Source of the DNA: Juglans regia
Taxonomy: Eukaryota > Streptophyta > Magnoliopsida > Fagales > Juglandaceae
Length of the DNA stretch: 64,000 bases
Direction: 5' to 3'
Assembly (NCBI RefSeq): GCF_001411555.2
Contig: NC_049902.1
Span: 12,999,423-13,063,422, forward strand
Each line of letters starts with the position of its first letter. Position 1 is the stretch's first letter. This document shows positions 44,799-56,119 of the stretch, in pieces. Made by a program: the position numbers and the translations under genes. Below the pieces are notes generated by a model, which worked only from the letters and a program-made list of their open reading frames with translations, searched no databases and was not told the origin of the DNA.

Positions 44799-46207
44799 AT
44801 GGCGGTGCCGTCGGCGGGGCATGCCGTAAATGGTCCTTCTTACGCCCAGGCATTGGTTAAATCGGGAGAATCCGCTGGTTTCAAAATTCCTATGAGTTTC
44901 CTAGTGGATATTAACGGTGATCTGGGGTTTATTTTAACAGAACCTGAAATGGTGAAGGCAGTAGAGGATTTCCGTTTCGCTCTTGTCATGAAGTTTATGC
45001 GTACTCGTCCCTCTATCGATAAGATCCGTTTGGCAGTGGTTAAGACGTGGGGATTGGTAGATATTCCTACAATCCGTTTTATGGATGATTTGCATGTGCT
45101 TATTCAGATGAAGAATAAACGTGATTTTGTGCATGGATGGGCACGTGAAGGGAGATTGTTGGACAACTCTGTTTTTCGATTGTTCAAATGGACGAAAGAT
45201 TCTGATTTTGCTAAAGAATCACCATTGGCTCCTCAATGGATCTACTTACCAGGTTTGCCGATGCAGCTATATCGAAAGGATTGCTTGTAGATCCTAGCTA
45301 CTCGATTTGGACGTTATCTTGGGACTGATAATGCTACCCTTAAAAGAACTAGAGCATCGGGTGCTAGAATTTGTGTAGAAGTGGATTTATCAATGGAACC
45401 GGTGTAGAGTTTTCCCATTGTTTTATCCCCATTGAAGATTATTTGGCAGAAGGTACGGTATGAAAAATTTGGATTCTATTGTCACAAATGCTGCCGTTAG
45501 GGACATACTTCTGTGGTTTGTAGGGTTGGTGAGAGATGAAAGGCTGATGGTCAAAGGAAGGAAAAATAAATTTGGCAACATGTATTTAAACCTGGTAAGG
45601 GTGAGTCCCCGGAGGTTCAAACGGAATTGCCTATTACAGAGGACCCTAAACAAGTAGTTGTAGGGGAGGCAGAGAAGATACCTGTGGTTGATGGCCAAGC
45701 AGTGCATGAGATGCAAGTTTCTGGGCAGACTGCGGTTTTACCAAATAATGCTGAGGATCCTAATCAATTAGTTGGAGGGGAGGCGGAGAAGATATCTGGG
45801 CAGAATGTGGTTAACGATTAGGTTGTACTGGGCAGAATGTGCAAGAGAATGTGTAGCAGATTGTTCTGCAAAATTTTGTGCCAGTTGAGGTTCCGAAGGA
45901 TGTGCTTGAGGCATTGAGCAAGGGTGTGATGGCGCAAGTTATGGTGTAGAATGGAGATTTGCATGAGGACGTGGTGAGTAATGTTCAGTGCAATGAGGCG
46001 GAAGGTGAGGAGTTTAGGTGCAATGTTGTTCGATACAATACTATTTTGCATGAAATAATGGCCAGTCCTGTTGAGTTGGGCAATCCTGTTTTGACGTCCA
46101 ATTCGGTGCGTCCGAATAGCATTGCTAGTCATGCAGAAGTAGCTGTTTTGCCACAGGATGAGGAAGCTCAGGGGGTTGCGTTTGTGCAAGGTTCTATTTC
46201 TGATTGA
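44799..46207 (+). pseudogene. LINE ORF1: DUF4283 domain and CCHC zinc knuckle (broken)
   Basis: The start MAVPSAGHAVNGPSYAQALV leads into DUF4283 (44870-45290: VDINGDLGFILTEPEMVKAV, RPSIDKIRLAVVKTWGLVD, WTKDSDFAKESPLAPQWIYL). A TAG follows CL at 45288-45290, then TRFGRYLGTDNAT and a zf-CCHC_4 knuckle (45480-45521). The knuckle has C-x2-C-x4-H-x4-C spacing but one codon inside it is TAG. The C-terminal part to 46207 is a Val/Glu/Asn-rich linker with repeated PKQVVVGEAEKI / PNQLVGGEAEKI blocks. Its role would be RNA binding in the LINE particle. Confidence 0.8.
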
Positions 46208-46389
46208 GAAGAGGGGAAAATTCCATCAGTGTTGGGGACTAGAGGCTATGATTCAGATGTGGAACCGAGTCATATTTTTGGAACACCAAAGGAGCTAGTA
46301 GGTAAGGCAGTGCTCAAATCACAACGGGTTGCCACCTGGTCTCAAAAGTTTAATTTATGATTGAGTCCATTTTTTATTAGAACATGTAG

Positions 46390-49300
46390 GGCTTAGGTCG
46401 GTCTAGAAAATGACTAAAGAGTTTAGTGACAAAGTATAGTGCTTCTCTGGTTGCGATCTCGAAACCGTTTGCGGAAGAGGTTCGTATGTCTGCACTTGGT
46501 AGTTTCCTTAATTTTCCTCATTGGTGTTCCAATGTGGTAGAGGGAGGGAAGCTTTGGAGTTTTTGGAGAGATTATGATATTTTTGAATTTTTATGCTGCT
46601 TGGCTCAATTGATTACGGGGTGGTTTAATTTAGATAACAAAAGAATTCTTTTTTCGTTTGTTTATGCTAAATGTTCTCAAGTTGACAGAAGAGGTTTATG
46701 GAGGGAACTCGCCGAGGTTCAAGTGGTGGAGCAACCCTGGGTTGTTGTGGGGGATTTTAATATCATTCGTAATGACTCGGAATGTATTGGCGGCAACCCT
46801 CAGCCATTGGCTTCTATGACAGAGTTTAATGATTGCCTTGATCAGTGTGGCCTTGTTGATCTTTCCAGTGGTGGGAATCATATGTCTTGGTGTAATGGGC
46901 ATGAGGGTAGTTCTAGAAGCTGGGCTAAATTGGATAGGGCAGTCATTAATAGTGCTTGCACCACTCAATTTCTTTATGCGCATCTAGAGTATTTGAAAAG
47001 GAAAATTTCTGACCACTGCCCGATGGTTGTACATTTTGATAGGCCTCATTCTTCATATGGTCTTTCCCCTTTCAGGTTTCAGAATATGTGGTGCTCTCAT
47101 GATGGTTTTTTGGCTTGTGTTGAAAAGGTATAGAATAGACCGGATTCTACAATAGGTCTTTTGAAACTGGCTATAAGCCTCAAGAGAACCAAGTTGGCCT
47201 TACGAGCTTGGAATAAAAATACTTTTGGTAGAGTGGAGATTATTATTCAGGATTTGGAGGCGAGATTAGAAAATCTTGAATGTCAACTTCAACTTGGGTA
47301 CTCCCAAGACGTTGAAGCTGAATATTTAGTGATTAAAATTGAGATGCAATGTTGGGAGTAGAAAGAGGCAACACTTTAGTCAAATCGCCAAGAAGACTTG
47401 GTTAACTGAGGGGGATCAAAATACTTGTTTCTTTCACTCGGTTATAAACCAGCGGCGCAAGCAAGGATTTATTTCCCATATGGTGCTCCTGGATGGGAGG
47501 GTCTTTGAGACGGCCAAGGCTGTACACCAAGGTGCTACTAATTATTTTCATGACTTTCTTATAGGGGGCACAAGGGTGGAGCTTGCAGATTTTTCTCCAT
47601 TAATTAGTTCAAAGATCTTGAAAGTGGAAAATGAGATGCTCTGTATGATGCCGTATGAGGAGGAAGTTAAAGATGCTATTAACATAGCAGCCTAGGCCCT
47701 GATGGTTTTGGTTCAACCTTCTATATTGAGTGCTGGGATATTATTAAAAAAGATGTGATCGAGGTGGCGCGTGAATTCTTTAGTGGGGTGCCATTGCCCA
47801 GGTTTTTTTCCTCCTCCTTTTTTGTTCTTATTCCAAAAGTTCAGGATCTAGAGACTTTTGATAAATTTCGCCCTTTAAGTCTATGCTCAATGGCTTATAA
47901 GAATTTTTCGAAAATCCTTGTTAAAAAAATGACGCAGATTATTCACAAGCTTGTTTCTTCTGAACAAGGTGCTTTTGTGCCTGGTATAAGCATTTTTTTA
48001 AAATATTATGCTTGCACAGGAAATGGTTCATTCTTTGAATAAGAAAGTTTTGGGTGGCAACATGATGGTGAAAATTGATATGGCCAAGGCCTATGATCGT
48101 GTTGATTGGGATTTTTTACTACAGGTTTTAAAAGCCTTTGGTTTCTCCTCCGGTTTTTGTTGGTTAGTTGGGGAATGTATAAAATCGCCTTGGTTTTCAG
48201 TAATGATGAATGATACTTTTAAAGGTTTCTTCCAACCCAATCGTGGTCTACGACAAGGAGACCATCTATCTCCTTATTTATTCATCATGATGGAAGAATT
48301 TTTGACGCGGCTGCTTAAAAAGAATTTTGAAGAAGGTAGAATTGGCAGGTTTCACCATCCTGTAGGCGCTCCTTTGATTTCTCATTTATTATATGCAGAT
48401 GATCTATTGATTTTTGTGAATGGTGGTAAACGGTCCATTAAGAGACTTGTCGAGATACTTAGTGTTTATGAAGGTTGGTCTGGGCAGTTAATTAGCAAAG
48501 AAGAATCTGCTCTTTTTCCGTCCAAGCACATCTATTCTTCTTGGATTCGTGCGTTATTGAGACTTACTGGTTTTCGAGAGGGAAAATTTCCGGTCACCTA
48601 TTTGGGGGCTCCACTTGTGTTAGGAAGATTAACGACCAGAATCATTGAGCCTTTTGTGGAAAAAGTAAGGAATAAGGTAGCATGTTGGAAATTCAAACTA
48701 CTTTCTCAAGGGGGTAGATTGATTCTTCTGAGGCATGTGCTTGCGAGTATGCCTGTTCATATTCTCTCAGTGATTAATGTGCCGTTGGCTTCCATTGCTC
48801 ACATCAATTCTCTCTTGTCGAGTTTTTTTCTGGGGGCAAGTCAACAGAATTAATAAGATGAAATGGCGAGTTTGGCCGAAACTGTGTTTGCCAACGGGGG
48901 AGGGTGGATTGGGTGTGAAAGATTTCAAGGAGGTTCAACTTGCACTTCATATGAAATTTGCATTTAGATTGATGGCCACTAACTCTTTGTGGACAGATTG
49001 TTTCCGTGCAAAGTACATTAAGGATATCCACTTTTCTTTAGCTGTTGGCAGTCATCGAGGGTCTCGTTTATGGAGGTCCATTTTATCAGTCTTGCCTGAG
49101 GTCTACAATAATGTCAAAGTTATAGTACGAGGTGGCAACGCTTCTTTTTGGTATGATAGGCGGTTAGCTTCGGGGCCACTTTCTGTGCAGGTAGAGGACA
49201 TTATAAACTCTAATCTTTGGATAAATGAATGTTGGCGTGATGACGCTTGGGACATGGACCGTTTGATAGATCTAGTTGGGGATAAGACCACCCTGGAAAT

Positions 49301-50344
49301 CCTTCAAAACTCACGTGCAGATAATTCAGGATCTGATATTTTTGTGTGGACGCCGTCCAAAGATGGTAGTTTCCCCATTGCCAGCGCATGGGAAGTGATT
49401 AGAAAGAAATGTGAACAATTGCAAGGAAAGGAATGGATTTGGCATCGCTAGTTACCTAAACACGTTTCCATTTGTGTTTGGAAAGCCTATTATGGGTGCA
49501 GGCTAGAGGGGTTGCACTTGCTTCGACTTGTGACTACTGTGTTCGGAAAGCTGGTGAGTGCCTAGATCATATTTTGTGTAGTGGTGACGTGGCGACGCTG
49601 GTCTAAGAGTTTGCAGGCACTTTGTTGGGAGTTCCTTGTATGCATCAGATGCAATGGAAAGCTAGAATATTGGTGTGGTTTCGTTGTGCTAAGAAGGCTT
49701 TTTCTAAAGGCGTCCTTACTGGTTTATTACCGTGCTTGATATCTTTTCAACTTTGGATGTGAAGGTGTAAAGCTAGAATGGAAGGGGTACATGATAGTGC
49801 TACTCGTGTATGGTGGTCAGTTAAATACTGGCTTCGTTGTCTTGCTGGGGATCTTAGTGCTTCTAACTCTCTCTCTATGCAGGACAAGAAGATTTTGCAG
49901 GAACTACAATTAGACCTTCTAGTTCAGCGTAGCCGTCGACATCAATTGATGGCCTGGCAGAGACCTCCTGCGGACTGGTTCAAACTAAAATCTGATGGGA
50001 GTTGCCGTGGCAATCCTGGGAGTTCAGGTGGAGGGGGAGTGATTAGACATGAAGCTGGTATGGTACGGGGAATTTATTCTGTTCATTATGGCCAATGTAC
50101 TAATAATGGGGCTGAGTTAAAGGCTATTACAGAGGGTGTTGGGCTATGTAAACATTTTAATTTGTTTAATGTCATTATTGAAAGTGATTCTAAGGTGGTT
50201 GTGGATTGGCTTCGTGCGAGTAAGTGCACGTTGTGGTATTTATCGGATTACTGGGATGATTTACTTTCGGCTCTTGAAGGAGTTAATTTTACCGTTGTGC
50301 ATCAATATCTGGAAGCTAATCAAGCAGCGGATTTCCTAGCATGA
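46390..50344 (+). pseudogene. LINE ORF2: endonuclease, reverse transcriptase, RNase H (broken)
   Basis: The endonuclease N-terminus near 46390 is damaged; 46426-47133 carries VVGDFNII, LDRAVIN and SDHCPMV. The linker (47161-47695) has TWLTEGDQNTCFFHSV. RT (47700-48853) has GPDGFGS, FVLIPKVQ, FRPLSLCSMAYK, KIDMAKAYDRVDWDF, RGLRQGDHLSPYLF and the catalytic YADD near 48391-48402. The thumb and zinc-binding region continue in another frame (48777-49451) and decay to about 49770. RNase H (49778-50344) has KSDGSCRGNPG, TNNGAELKA, IIESDSK and LEANQAADFLA. Stops or frameshifts lie near 47132, 47340, 47693, 48020, 48840 and 49450. Confidence 0.88.
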
Positions 50345-50685
50345 CAAGGCGAGTTGGGTTGAAATTTGACTTATGAAGGCTTTTGGAATTTACCACGGAC
50401 GTTGCGAGGTATACTTCGTCTTGATAAATTGGGCTTACCATGCCTGCGAACATAGTTTCTTTGGTTGTTTAGGCTTGTTTAGTTTGCTTTTTGGTTTTAT
50501 AGTTTGTTGTATCATTTATTTTCTTATAGGTTGGTTTTTTGGGATGTTCTATTTGAATATCTGTAAATCCCAAAGGCCCTGTATGTTACCACGGTTTTCC
50601 TCCACCACAAATGAGGGCTCTTAGTAAAATTGGGAGGGGTCACTCATGGACAGGTGGCCTTCGTCTCTTCATAAAAAGAGAAAAA

Positions 50686-50702
50686 AAAAGTGTTTTTAAT
50701 AA
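50686..50702 (+). repeat. Right target-site duplication of the 44.6-50.7 kb LINE
   Basis: Exact repeat of 44613-44629 directly after the A-rich tail. Confidence 0.85.
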
Positions 50703-52340
50703 GGTTTCACGTTCATGTCAAGTGTCTTTCAATTTGTGTCATGCTCAGTTCAGAAGACGATCTCATTGGTATATTCGAGCTCGGTGTTAAAAGACTTTCT
50801 CAGATAGGTTTGCGGTCATGGGCTCAGCACGTGATCCTTCGGCTCGGACTCTTAGCTTATGGGAGGGTTTCGTCTTTGGGCCTGGAGTTCCATGGCTTGG
50901 CTTCTTCAAGCCTAGGCCCTTCAGGGATGGGCCCCTCCCTCACAGATGCGATTCTAGATGGGTTCGAAAGCTGACTTAAAGGGCTACAACGTTGTCTCTA
51001 ATAAGGATTTCTAAATTCGGACTCTTGGAGTGCGTACAAGGCTGCCAAAATTAGTCCTAAAATTAGGCCATTTTTTAGGTAGAAATCATGAAAATATTTG
51101 GGTTTTTTCTACCCTATATAAATATATCATTAGCACGAAATTGAGGGAAGGGTGTGAGTTTTAGAGTAAAAATATTCCAGATTTTATTATTTAAGTTTCT
51201 TTCAAGGAGGCGGGTTTGGGGAGTCTAGGTAAGAGCTGCATGCTTCATCAACCGACTCCAACAAAGAACATTAGTTTTATTCTTTTTCTTTTCAGTTTCG
51301 TTATGAACTAATTTTATTTTCTAGAGCTTTGATGTAGTCTAGCATTGAATATACAATTTATATTTTAAGTTATTTTTTTCAATATTTTCATGATTGAGTG
51401 TTTATTCTTTATCCTTAATGCTTGTAATTTTCTAACTAATTATTTTTTGATCTATTAAGTCGCACTGAGATCGAGAGGTGATTTATGATTAGAGTTCTAG
51501 TATTAAGAACCATTAGTTGAGCGAAAGTAGAGATACTTTACCGCAATTAGTGTGCTTTTTTAAGAAAAATCTAAAGAACTTAATGAGTCTCCAATTAGTT
51601 AAATTCACATAGAGATATGAAGTTATTAGTTTAAAGATATTTTTGGTATGAGTTAGCTAAGTGGGGTTGACAATTCTATACGCTGTTGCTGGACTTAGAT
51701 CCTTACCTTGAAGGAGATAAAGGAAGATGGGTAATTTACAATAATGTTTATTATAAAGACTTATCATGTTAGTGTTACTGCTTATGTCCATCATTCTATA
51801 AATTCTAGGCTTTCATTTGTTTTCTTTTTTGATCCTAGATATTGTTGTTTCACATTCTAAATAGAAAAATATTATTCATCGGGCGTTCTTTCAATTACTT
51901 TGCTCTCCAAGCACACCACCCCCTTCCATACCCTCTCTTGGGGCCCCTGCACTATTAAGTACGGTCATGATTCATGTCTGTATTGCAGGATTCAATACAT
52001 GAAATGAAAAGAATAATGCCTGGTGGCAATTGCATGTACATGATGTACCTACTAGCTAAGCTAGCCCAAGACAAAAATGCCATGATGTAGAGCATCTCTC
52101 TCTCTCTCTCTTTGGAAATAAAGAGAGAGAGATGAAAAGAAAAAATACATTTATAACGATTGCATTAGTGTGGATAATTAGATTACATAAAAAGTAGGCA
52201 AGAATAAGAAAAAAAAAATGCAGCATCCAGAAAGCAACATTTCAGAGATGAAAAGAATATTAGCCATATTATATCAACAAATATGATGTCAAAGTAATCA
52301 AGCTTATGAAGGAAAAGTATTGGCAGCCCTACTTCTTTTA
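50703..52340. other. Unassigned, possibly LTR-derived DNA
   Basis: No credible gene. A TATA-like ccctatataaatatatc (51112-51128) sits in sequence that reads like a retrotransposon promoter, but no paired copy is present. A (CT)n run lies at 52091-52111, followed by a complementary (GA)n at 52122-52133. Confidence 0.3.
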
Positions 52341-52345
52341 AAATC

Positions 52346-52625
52346 TGTGAAATCATCATTTATTTAAAAAACTTAAACTAATAGAAAGAAGTAGATTTTA
52401 TTATTTATCTCATATCTTACACTTCCCCTCACGTGTAGATCAGACTCTCCCTCAACGGGTGACCCAACACGTGAAATATTTAATTAAATGAAATAAAGTA
52501 TAGAGTTAGCTAGTCAGGATTTGAACTCAAGACCTCTGTTCTAATACAATGTAAAATCACCACTTGTCCAAAAGTTTAAGCTAATAGGAAGATGTAGATT
52601 TTATTATTTATTTTATATCTTAACA
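52346..52625 (-). mobile_element. Complete TRIM (terminal-repeat retrotransposon in miniature), 280 bp
   Basis: Two 76-bp LTRs (52346-52421 and 52550-52625) each begin TG and end CA. The 5-bp duplication aaatc flanks it (52341-52345 and 52626-52630). Read on the minus strand, ttgtattagaac follows the first LTR, 9 of 12 bases matching the usual initiator-Met primer-binding site. A polypurine stretch (gtgaggggaag) precedes the second LTR. The internal region of 128 bp has no ORF, as usual for TRIMs, which rely on other elements for movement. Confidence 0.85.
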
Positions 52626-52687
52626 AAATCTATGAGCAATATGTAGGCTCACTTGATAATTGTCATTGGATATGGTTCTAGGTTTGC

Positions 52688-53134
52688 TTACGAAATTATT
52701 TTGATTGTTGCTATCCTATCCCGAGTTAAAGCCTTCACGAAATCCTCTTCTGAAGTCAAGCGAATAAACACATTTCTCGCCCTACTCATCGAAGAAACAA
52801 TCGGTTGTTTAAGCAGCCCCCATCTTGTTCTGATAAATGATATAATGGAATCCAATGAAGGCCTTTGAAGCAGGAATTTCAATACCAGAGAGAATTGGAG
52901 TGGCAATGCAGACTGATCAATTTCATCCTTTGAAAAAACCACATAAACCGCTCCCTCAACCGTTTTATGAGCACGAAAAGGCATTGCAACCTTAGGAAGA
53001 GGTTGCGGGGAGTCTAGAACCATATCAGCAAAGGTTCTTTGATGAGGGGTGGTCACCGAATTGGCCTGGGGGCCATCGGCGGCAACCATGCGTAACCTAG
53101 TCGCCCTATGCCAGAGAAAAAAACCTAGAGCCAT
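52688..53134 (-). pseudogene. LINE ORF1 5' fragment (DUF4283)
   Basis: Minus strand, 148 codons: RTFADMVLDSPQPLP, AVYVVFSKDEIDQSALPLQF, LVLKFLLQRPSLDSII and TRWGLLKQPIVSSM match the start and DUF4283 domain of plant LINE ORF1. It stops after FVKALTRDRI with no knuckle or ORF2. Only the 5' part of the LINE is here, the reverse of ordinary 5' truncation. Confidence 0.7.
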
Positions 53135-53229
53135 GTCAGCCGGCTGTTTTATTCCATTTGCCTATGTTGATGTCTTTGGAGGGACAAGAACAAGTGAAGC
53201 TTCAAAGATTGAGACTAGTAATTAGATGA

Positions 53230-53418
53230 ACTTAGAACTTTAATTTTTAACACCTTGTTCTAATGGTCGATTGTAATTGATTTCAATGGCATGACCATTC
53301 ATGAATTTCTTGTATCACTAGAACATCACTCCTAGGCATTGCTCTTGTATATGACCTGTGTACTTGGGCATTTGCATATTTCTATGATCAATAGAATCTT
53401 ATTTACCGATCAAAAAAT
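53230..53418 (+). mobile_element. LINE-like 3' tail, plus orientation
   Basis: tcttgtatatgacctgtgta, then tcaatagaatcttatttacc and a short A run ending about 53418 resemble the 3' UTR ends of plant LINEs, including the outer LINE near 11410-11490. 5'-truncated. It lies next to an ORF1 fragment in the opposite orientation, so the two may be one inverted insertion. Confidence 0.35.
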
Positions 53419-53639
53419 AATTCCTCACAACTCACCAATCATCAAACAACACCCGCTACGGTTTGACTAAAATCTGATTTGGCCCATTAAGAGCTAAGTG
53501 ATCTTTCCACTCCTATTCATTCTACAAGTCACTTGGAAGTTTGATTATGTTTCAAGCTGCAGAGATCAACATCTCAGCAACTCTAGTCTTAATTCTTGCA
53601 GTATTAGTCAGCCGTTTTTTGATGAAAAATACTACTTTG

Positions 53640-53890
53640 TCTACTCAATTTGTCCCCTTATTTTGATACCTCATGTATTTTATTTTTTTTTAAATTTTTT
53701 TCTTTACTTAATAGTTAAGGAAGTGACTATTAGTGTATTGATACTTTATATATATATATTTTAAAAATGTTAAAACATTTTAAAAAAAATATGAATAAAA
53801 AAATTTAAAAAAAATGAAAAGGCCAATTTGGCCTTTAGTTCATTTTCCTTTAGTGGTGCTACTTAGGCAGTGGAGTAGCACCGCTCTTCT
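53640..53890. repeat. AT-rich dispersed repeat, inverted relative to 13640-13910
   Basis: Contains aattaaggaagtgacta-like sequence between long T and A runs, the reverse complement of the 13.7-kb copy. Includes a (TA)n run at 53747-53760. The remainder of 53420-54350 shows no gene. Confidence 0.35.
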
Positions 53891-54354
53891 TTGATTGCTA
53901 CACATGGTTTTTTTCATTTTCCTTTAGTTCTCTCAAAACTTTTATTGAACTGGATTGGGAAGTTCTTTAATTATCTTTTATCCCATTGCAAGATTGCTAA
54001 TGCTTTGGGGAGTGAAAAAATGGAGTTGGTTCGGCTTGTGCTTTGTGGTGTGCGCCATATATCCATCCCTAAATCAATAGATATATGAATAACATATTTT
54101 GTTTTCTTGAATTATAAACATTAGTATTATATATAAGCACGATATTCATTATTACATGTATATAAAAAATTCTTAGCCTATTATATTACAATGGAGTTAA
54201 TTAATTAAGCATGTTATAGAAATTAGAATGGTCCCAAAGTGAATTTGTTTGTTTGCAATGTGGCACTAAGTTCATCAGTCTACTGTGAAGATAAATGGTA
54301 AAGCTAAAACGTTAGATAGATGATTAGAATTAAAAGAGAATATTAGCAGGCTAA

Positions 54355-54572
54355 GGACCCGTTTGGGTTCGGAAAGTGTTTCATCTCATCATTACAACTT
54401 TCTCAAATTTCTACACAAAATATAATAAACAATTCAACTTTTTTAAATCCCAATTCAATTTTTTCAAATTCTAAAACAATAATAATATTAAAAAATAATA
54501 TTCCAACAATATATTTTTTTTAACTTTTATCTTTTATCTAAAATCATCTCATCTCTGAATCCAAACCAACTC
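54355..54572. repeat. Tourist-like MITE (218 bp)
   Basis: Flanked by taa (54352-54354 and 54573-54575). Ends ggacccgtttgggttc and, inverted, gagttggtttggattcag. The internal aataatattaaaaaataatatt core matches the family at 36714, 57116 and 57377. Confidence 0.75.
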
Positions 54573-54599
54573 TAAGGTAATATGCAACCAGTGAAGATT

Positions 54600-55001
54600 T
54601 AATGATAAAAAAATAGAATTTAAAATGGTTGTAGTTGGCTAGAACCTCAACTAATTAAGTTATTCACAAACATGACAGTATCATCTCTGTCATTACATAC
54701 TATCTCACATCTTCATATTCCTATCTAAATGTATCCATTATTATGCGTACCATTCAAACTTGAATCAGCCTCACAATTTTCGAGTATACTTTCAATTTAT
54801 TGATGTTTTCATTGACGCGAAAAGGAGGAGAAGTTGAAGGCCAAGGTTGGGACTCTGGCGTGGGTGATTGTCTAGGAAAGGATATTCCTGGATGATGTTT
54901 GGTCGCCACCAACCTTCAATGTACGGTTTTTTGTACTTCCATGTGTTCATGGAACCAACTATTCCAAACACAATGTGGTTGACGTATGTAGGAGAATTGG
55001 T
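54600..55001 (-). pseudogene. DUF604 / fringe-related glycosyltransferase fragment (copy 1)
   Basis: Minus strand from 55001: NSPTYVNHIVFGIVGSMNTW, then KKPYIEGWWRPNI, the start of the conserved domain of plant DUF604 (fringe-like beta-1,3-glycosyltransferase family). It ends at a stop at 54792-54794. The next part (54735-54600) is a decayed copy of the EDVRWYVMEDDDTVMFVDNL region, with stops. DNA 54600-54870 closely matches 63250-63510. Known family members are type II Golgi membrane proteins. This copy has no catalytic remainder and is dead. Confidence 0.7.
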
Positions 55002-55432
55002 GATAGTGGGAGTTGAGGACGGACGCTTATCTCTTCCCCTGGCCTCTCCCTCCCCCCACCCCACGGCACCTGCAACTGCAAGCCCCTCTCTCTCTCTTTC
55101 AATCTCTCTATTTTTACTAGTTTTCAAAGTCCCAAATTCTTTCTCAAAACTCGATATTCTCCATTAAAATATTAAAAATGCCGTATTAACTTGTAAAGAG
55201 AGAGATAGAGAGAGGGAGGGGGCTTGCAGGCAACAGGGGTGGGGGAGGGAGAGACAAAAAGGGGAAGAGAGAAAAGATGAAGAAATATTCTACTACATGT
55301 ATGTGTAAATTTTAATTTTTAATTTTATTTTTTAAGTGAAAAGGACGGTATCTCAATTTTATTAATAAACCTTCACTTTTGGCGGAAGAATACCGTGAAA
55401 ACATCCAATAGAGTTAACAAATATGCAACAAA
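55002..55432. other. Simple-sequence-rich spacer
   Basis: CT/GA-rich runs at 55084-55105 and 55196-55225. No gene. Confidence 0.3.
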
Positions 55433-55694
55433 TACTACAAAAAAAAGAGTCTTTCTCAACGCTAAAAATTGCTGGAAAAAAGTAGAAAAATTGCTGCAAA
55501 AGACAAATTTGGTATTTGCGGCAAATACGTCCGTCGCAAAAAGTAGAAAAATTGCCGCAAAAGATCAGTTTAAAAATTTTATGTAAAAAGATCACGACGA
55601 TGTAAAAATCTCTACAATTAAAGGCTTTATGCAGCGATTTTATTTTTAATATACATAAAATCGCCGCAAAAAGCCTTATTTCTTTCTTGTAGTG
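55433..55694. repeat. CACTA-type MITE (262 bp)
   Basis: The right end read on the minus strand is cactacaagaaagaaataag, the standard CACTA terminus. The left end is tactacaaaaaaaagag. A 3-bp duplication aaa flanks both ends (55430-55432 and 55695-55697). Inside are subterminal gccgcaaa / attgctgcaaaa repeats. No transposase. Confidence 0.7.
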
Positions 55695-55861
55695 AAAACC
55701 AAACCTAGGTGTAAAAAACAATTACCATAATAGAAAGCAAGAAAACTATACAAATAATTCCAGAACAAGTAAACCATAAACAAATTATAAAACCTTTGAC
55801 AAGAAAATAAAATTCCTCCCAGCCTTGTTGACTTTTCCAAGGATAAGGAAAATTTCCTTTA

Positions 55862-56113
55862 TCAAAGTCTTATTAAACCTCTTATTAAAGAAGTGGTACT
55901 TTCCGAAAACAAAAACCACGAACCATTAAATCCTTTAGCTCCCATTAGTTTCCCTGTATGAATCACAAGCCCCATTACCTGATCAGCAGCGTTACTGGTA
56001 GTCTGACCCATATAAGATGCAAAACAACGTAGCACATCACCATTTGAATTCCGAATGACCCCATCAGAACCTGAAAATCTAGGATTACCAAAAGAGCAAC
56101 CATCTATATACAT
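55862..56113 (-). pseudogene. LINE RNase H domain fragment
   Basis: Minus strand: MYIDGCSFGNPRFSGSDGVI and GDVLRCFASYMGQTTSNAA match the first half of the RNase H domain at the end of plant LINE ORF2. The catalytic Asp of the DG motif is present. The second half is divergent and no RT is nearby. Confidence 0.7.
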
Positions 56114-56119
56114 TAGTTT

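Larger units (their letters stand above)
44630..50685 (+). mobile_element. Near full-length LINE (plant L1-type with RNase H), 6.06 kb
   Basis: Bounded by a 17-bp direct repeat and ending in an A-rich tail (50673-50685). It has a 5' UTR of about 170 bp, ORF1 with DUF4283 and zinc knuckle (44799-46207), ORF2 with endonuclease, RT, zinc-binding region and RNase H (46390-50344), and a 3' UTR of about 340 bp. Stops and frameshifts in both ORFs make it inactive. Length is the usual 6 kb, so it inserted as a full copy. Confidence 0.9.
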
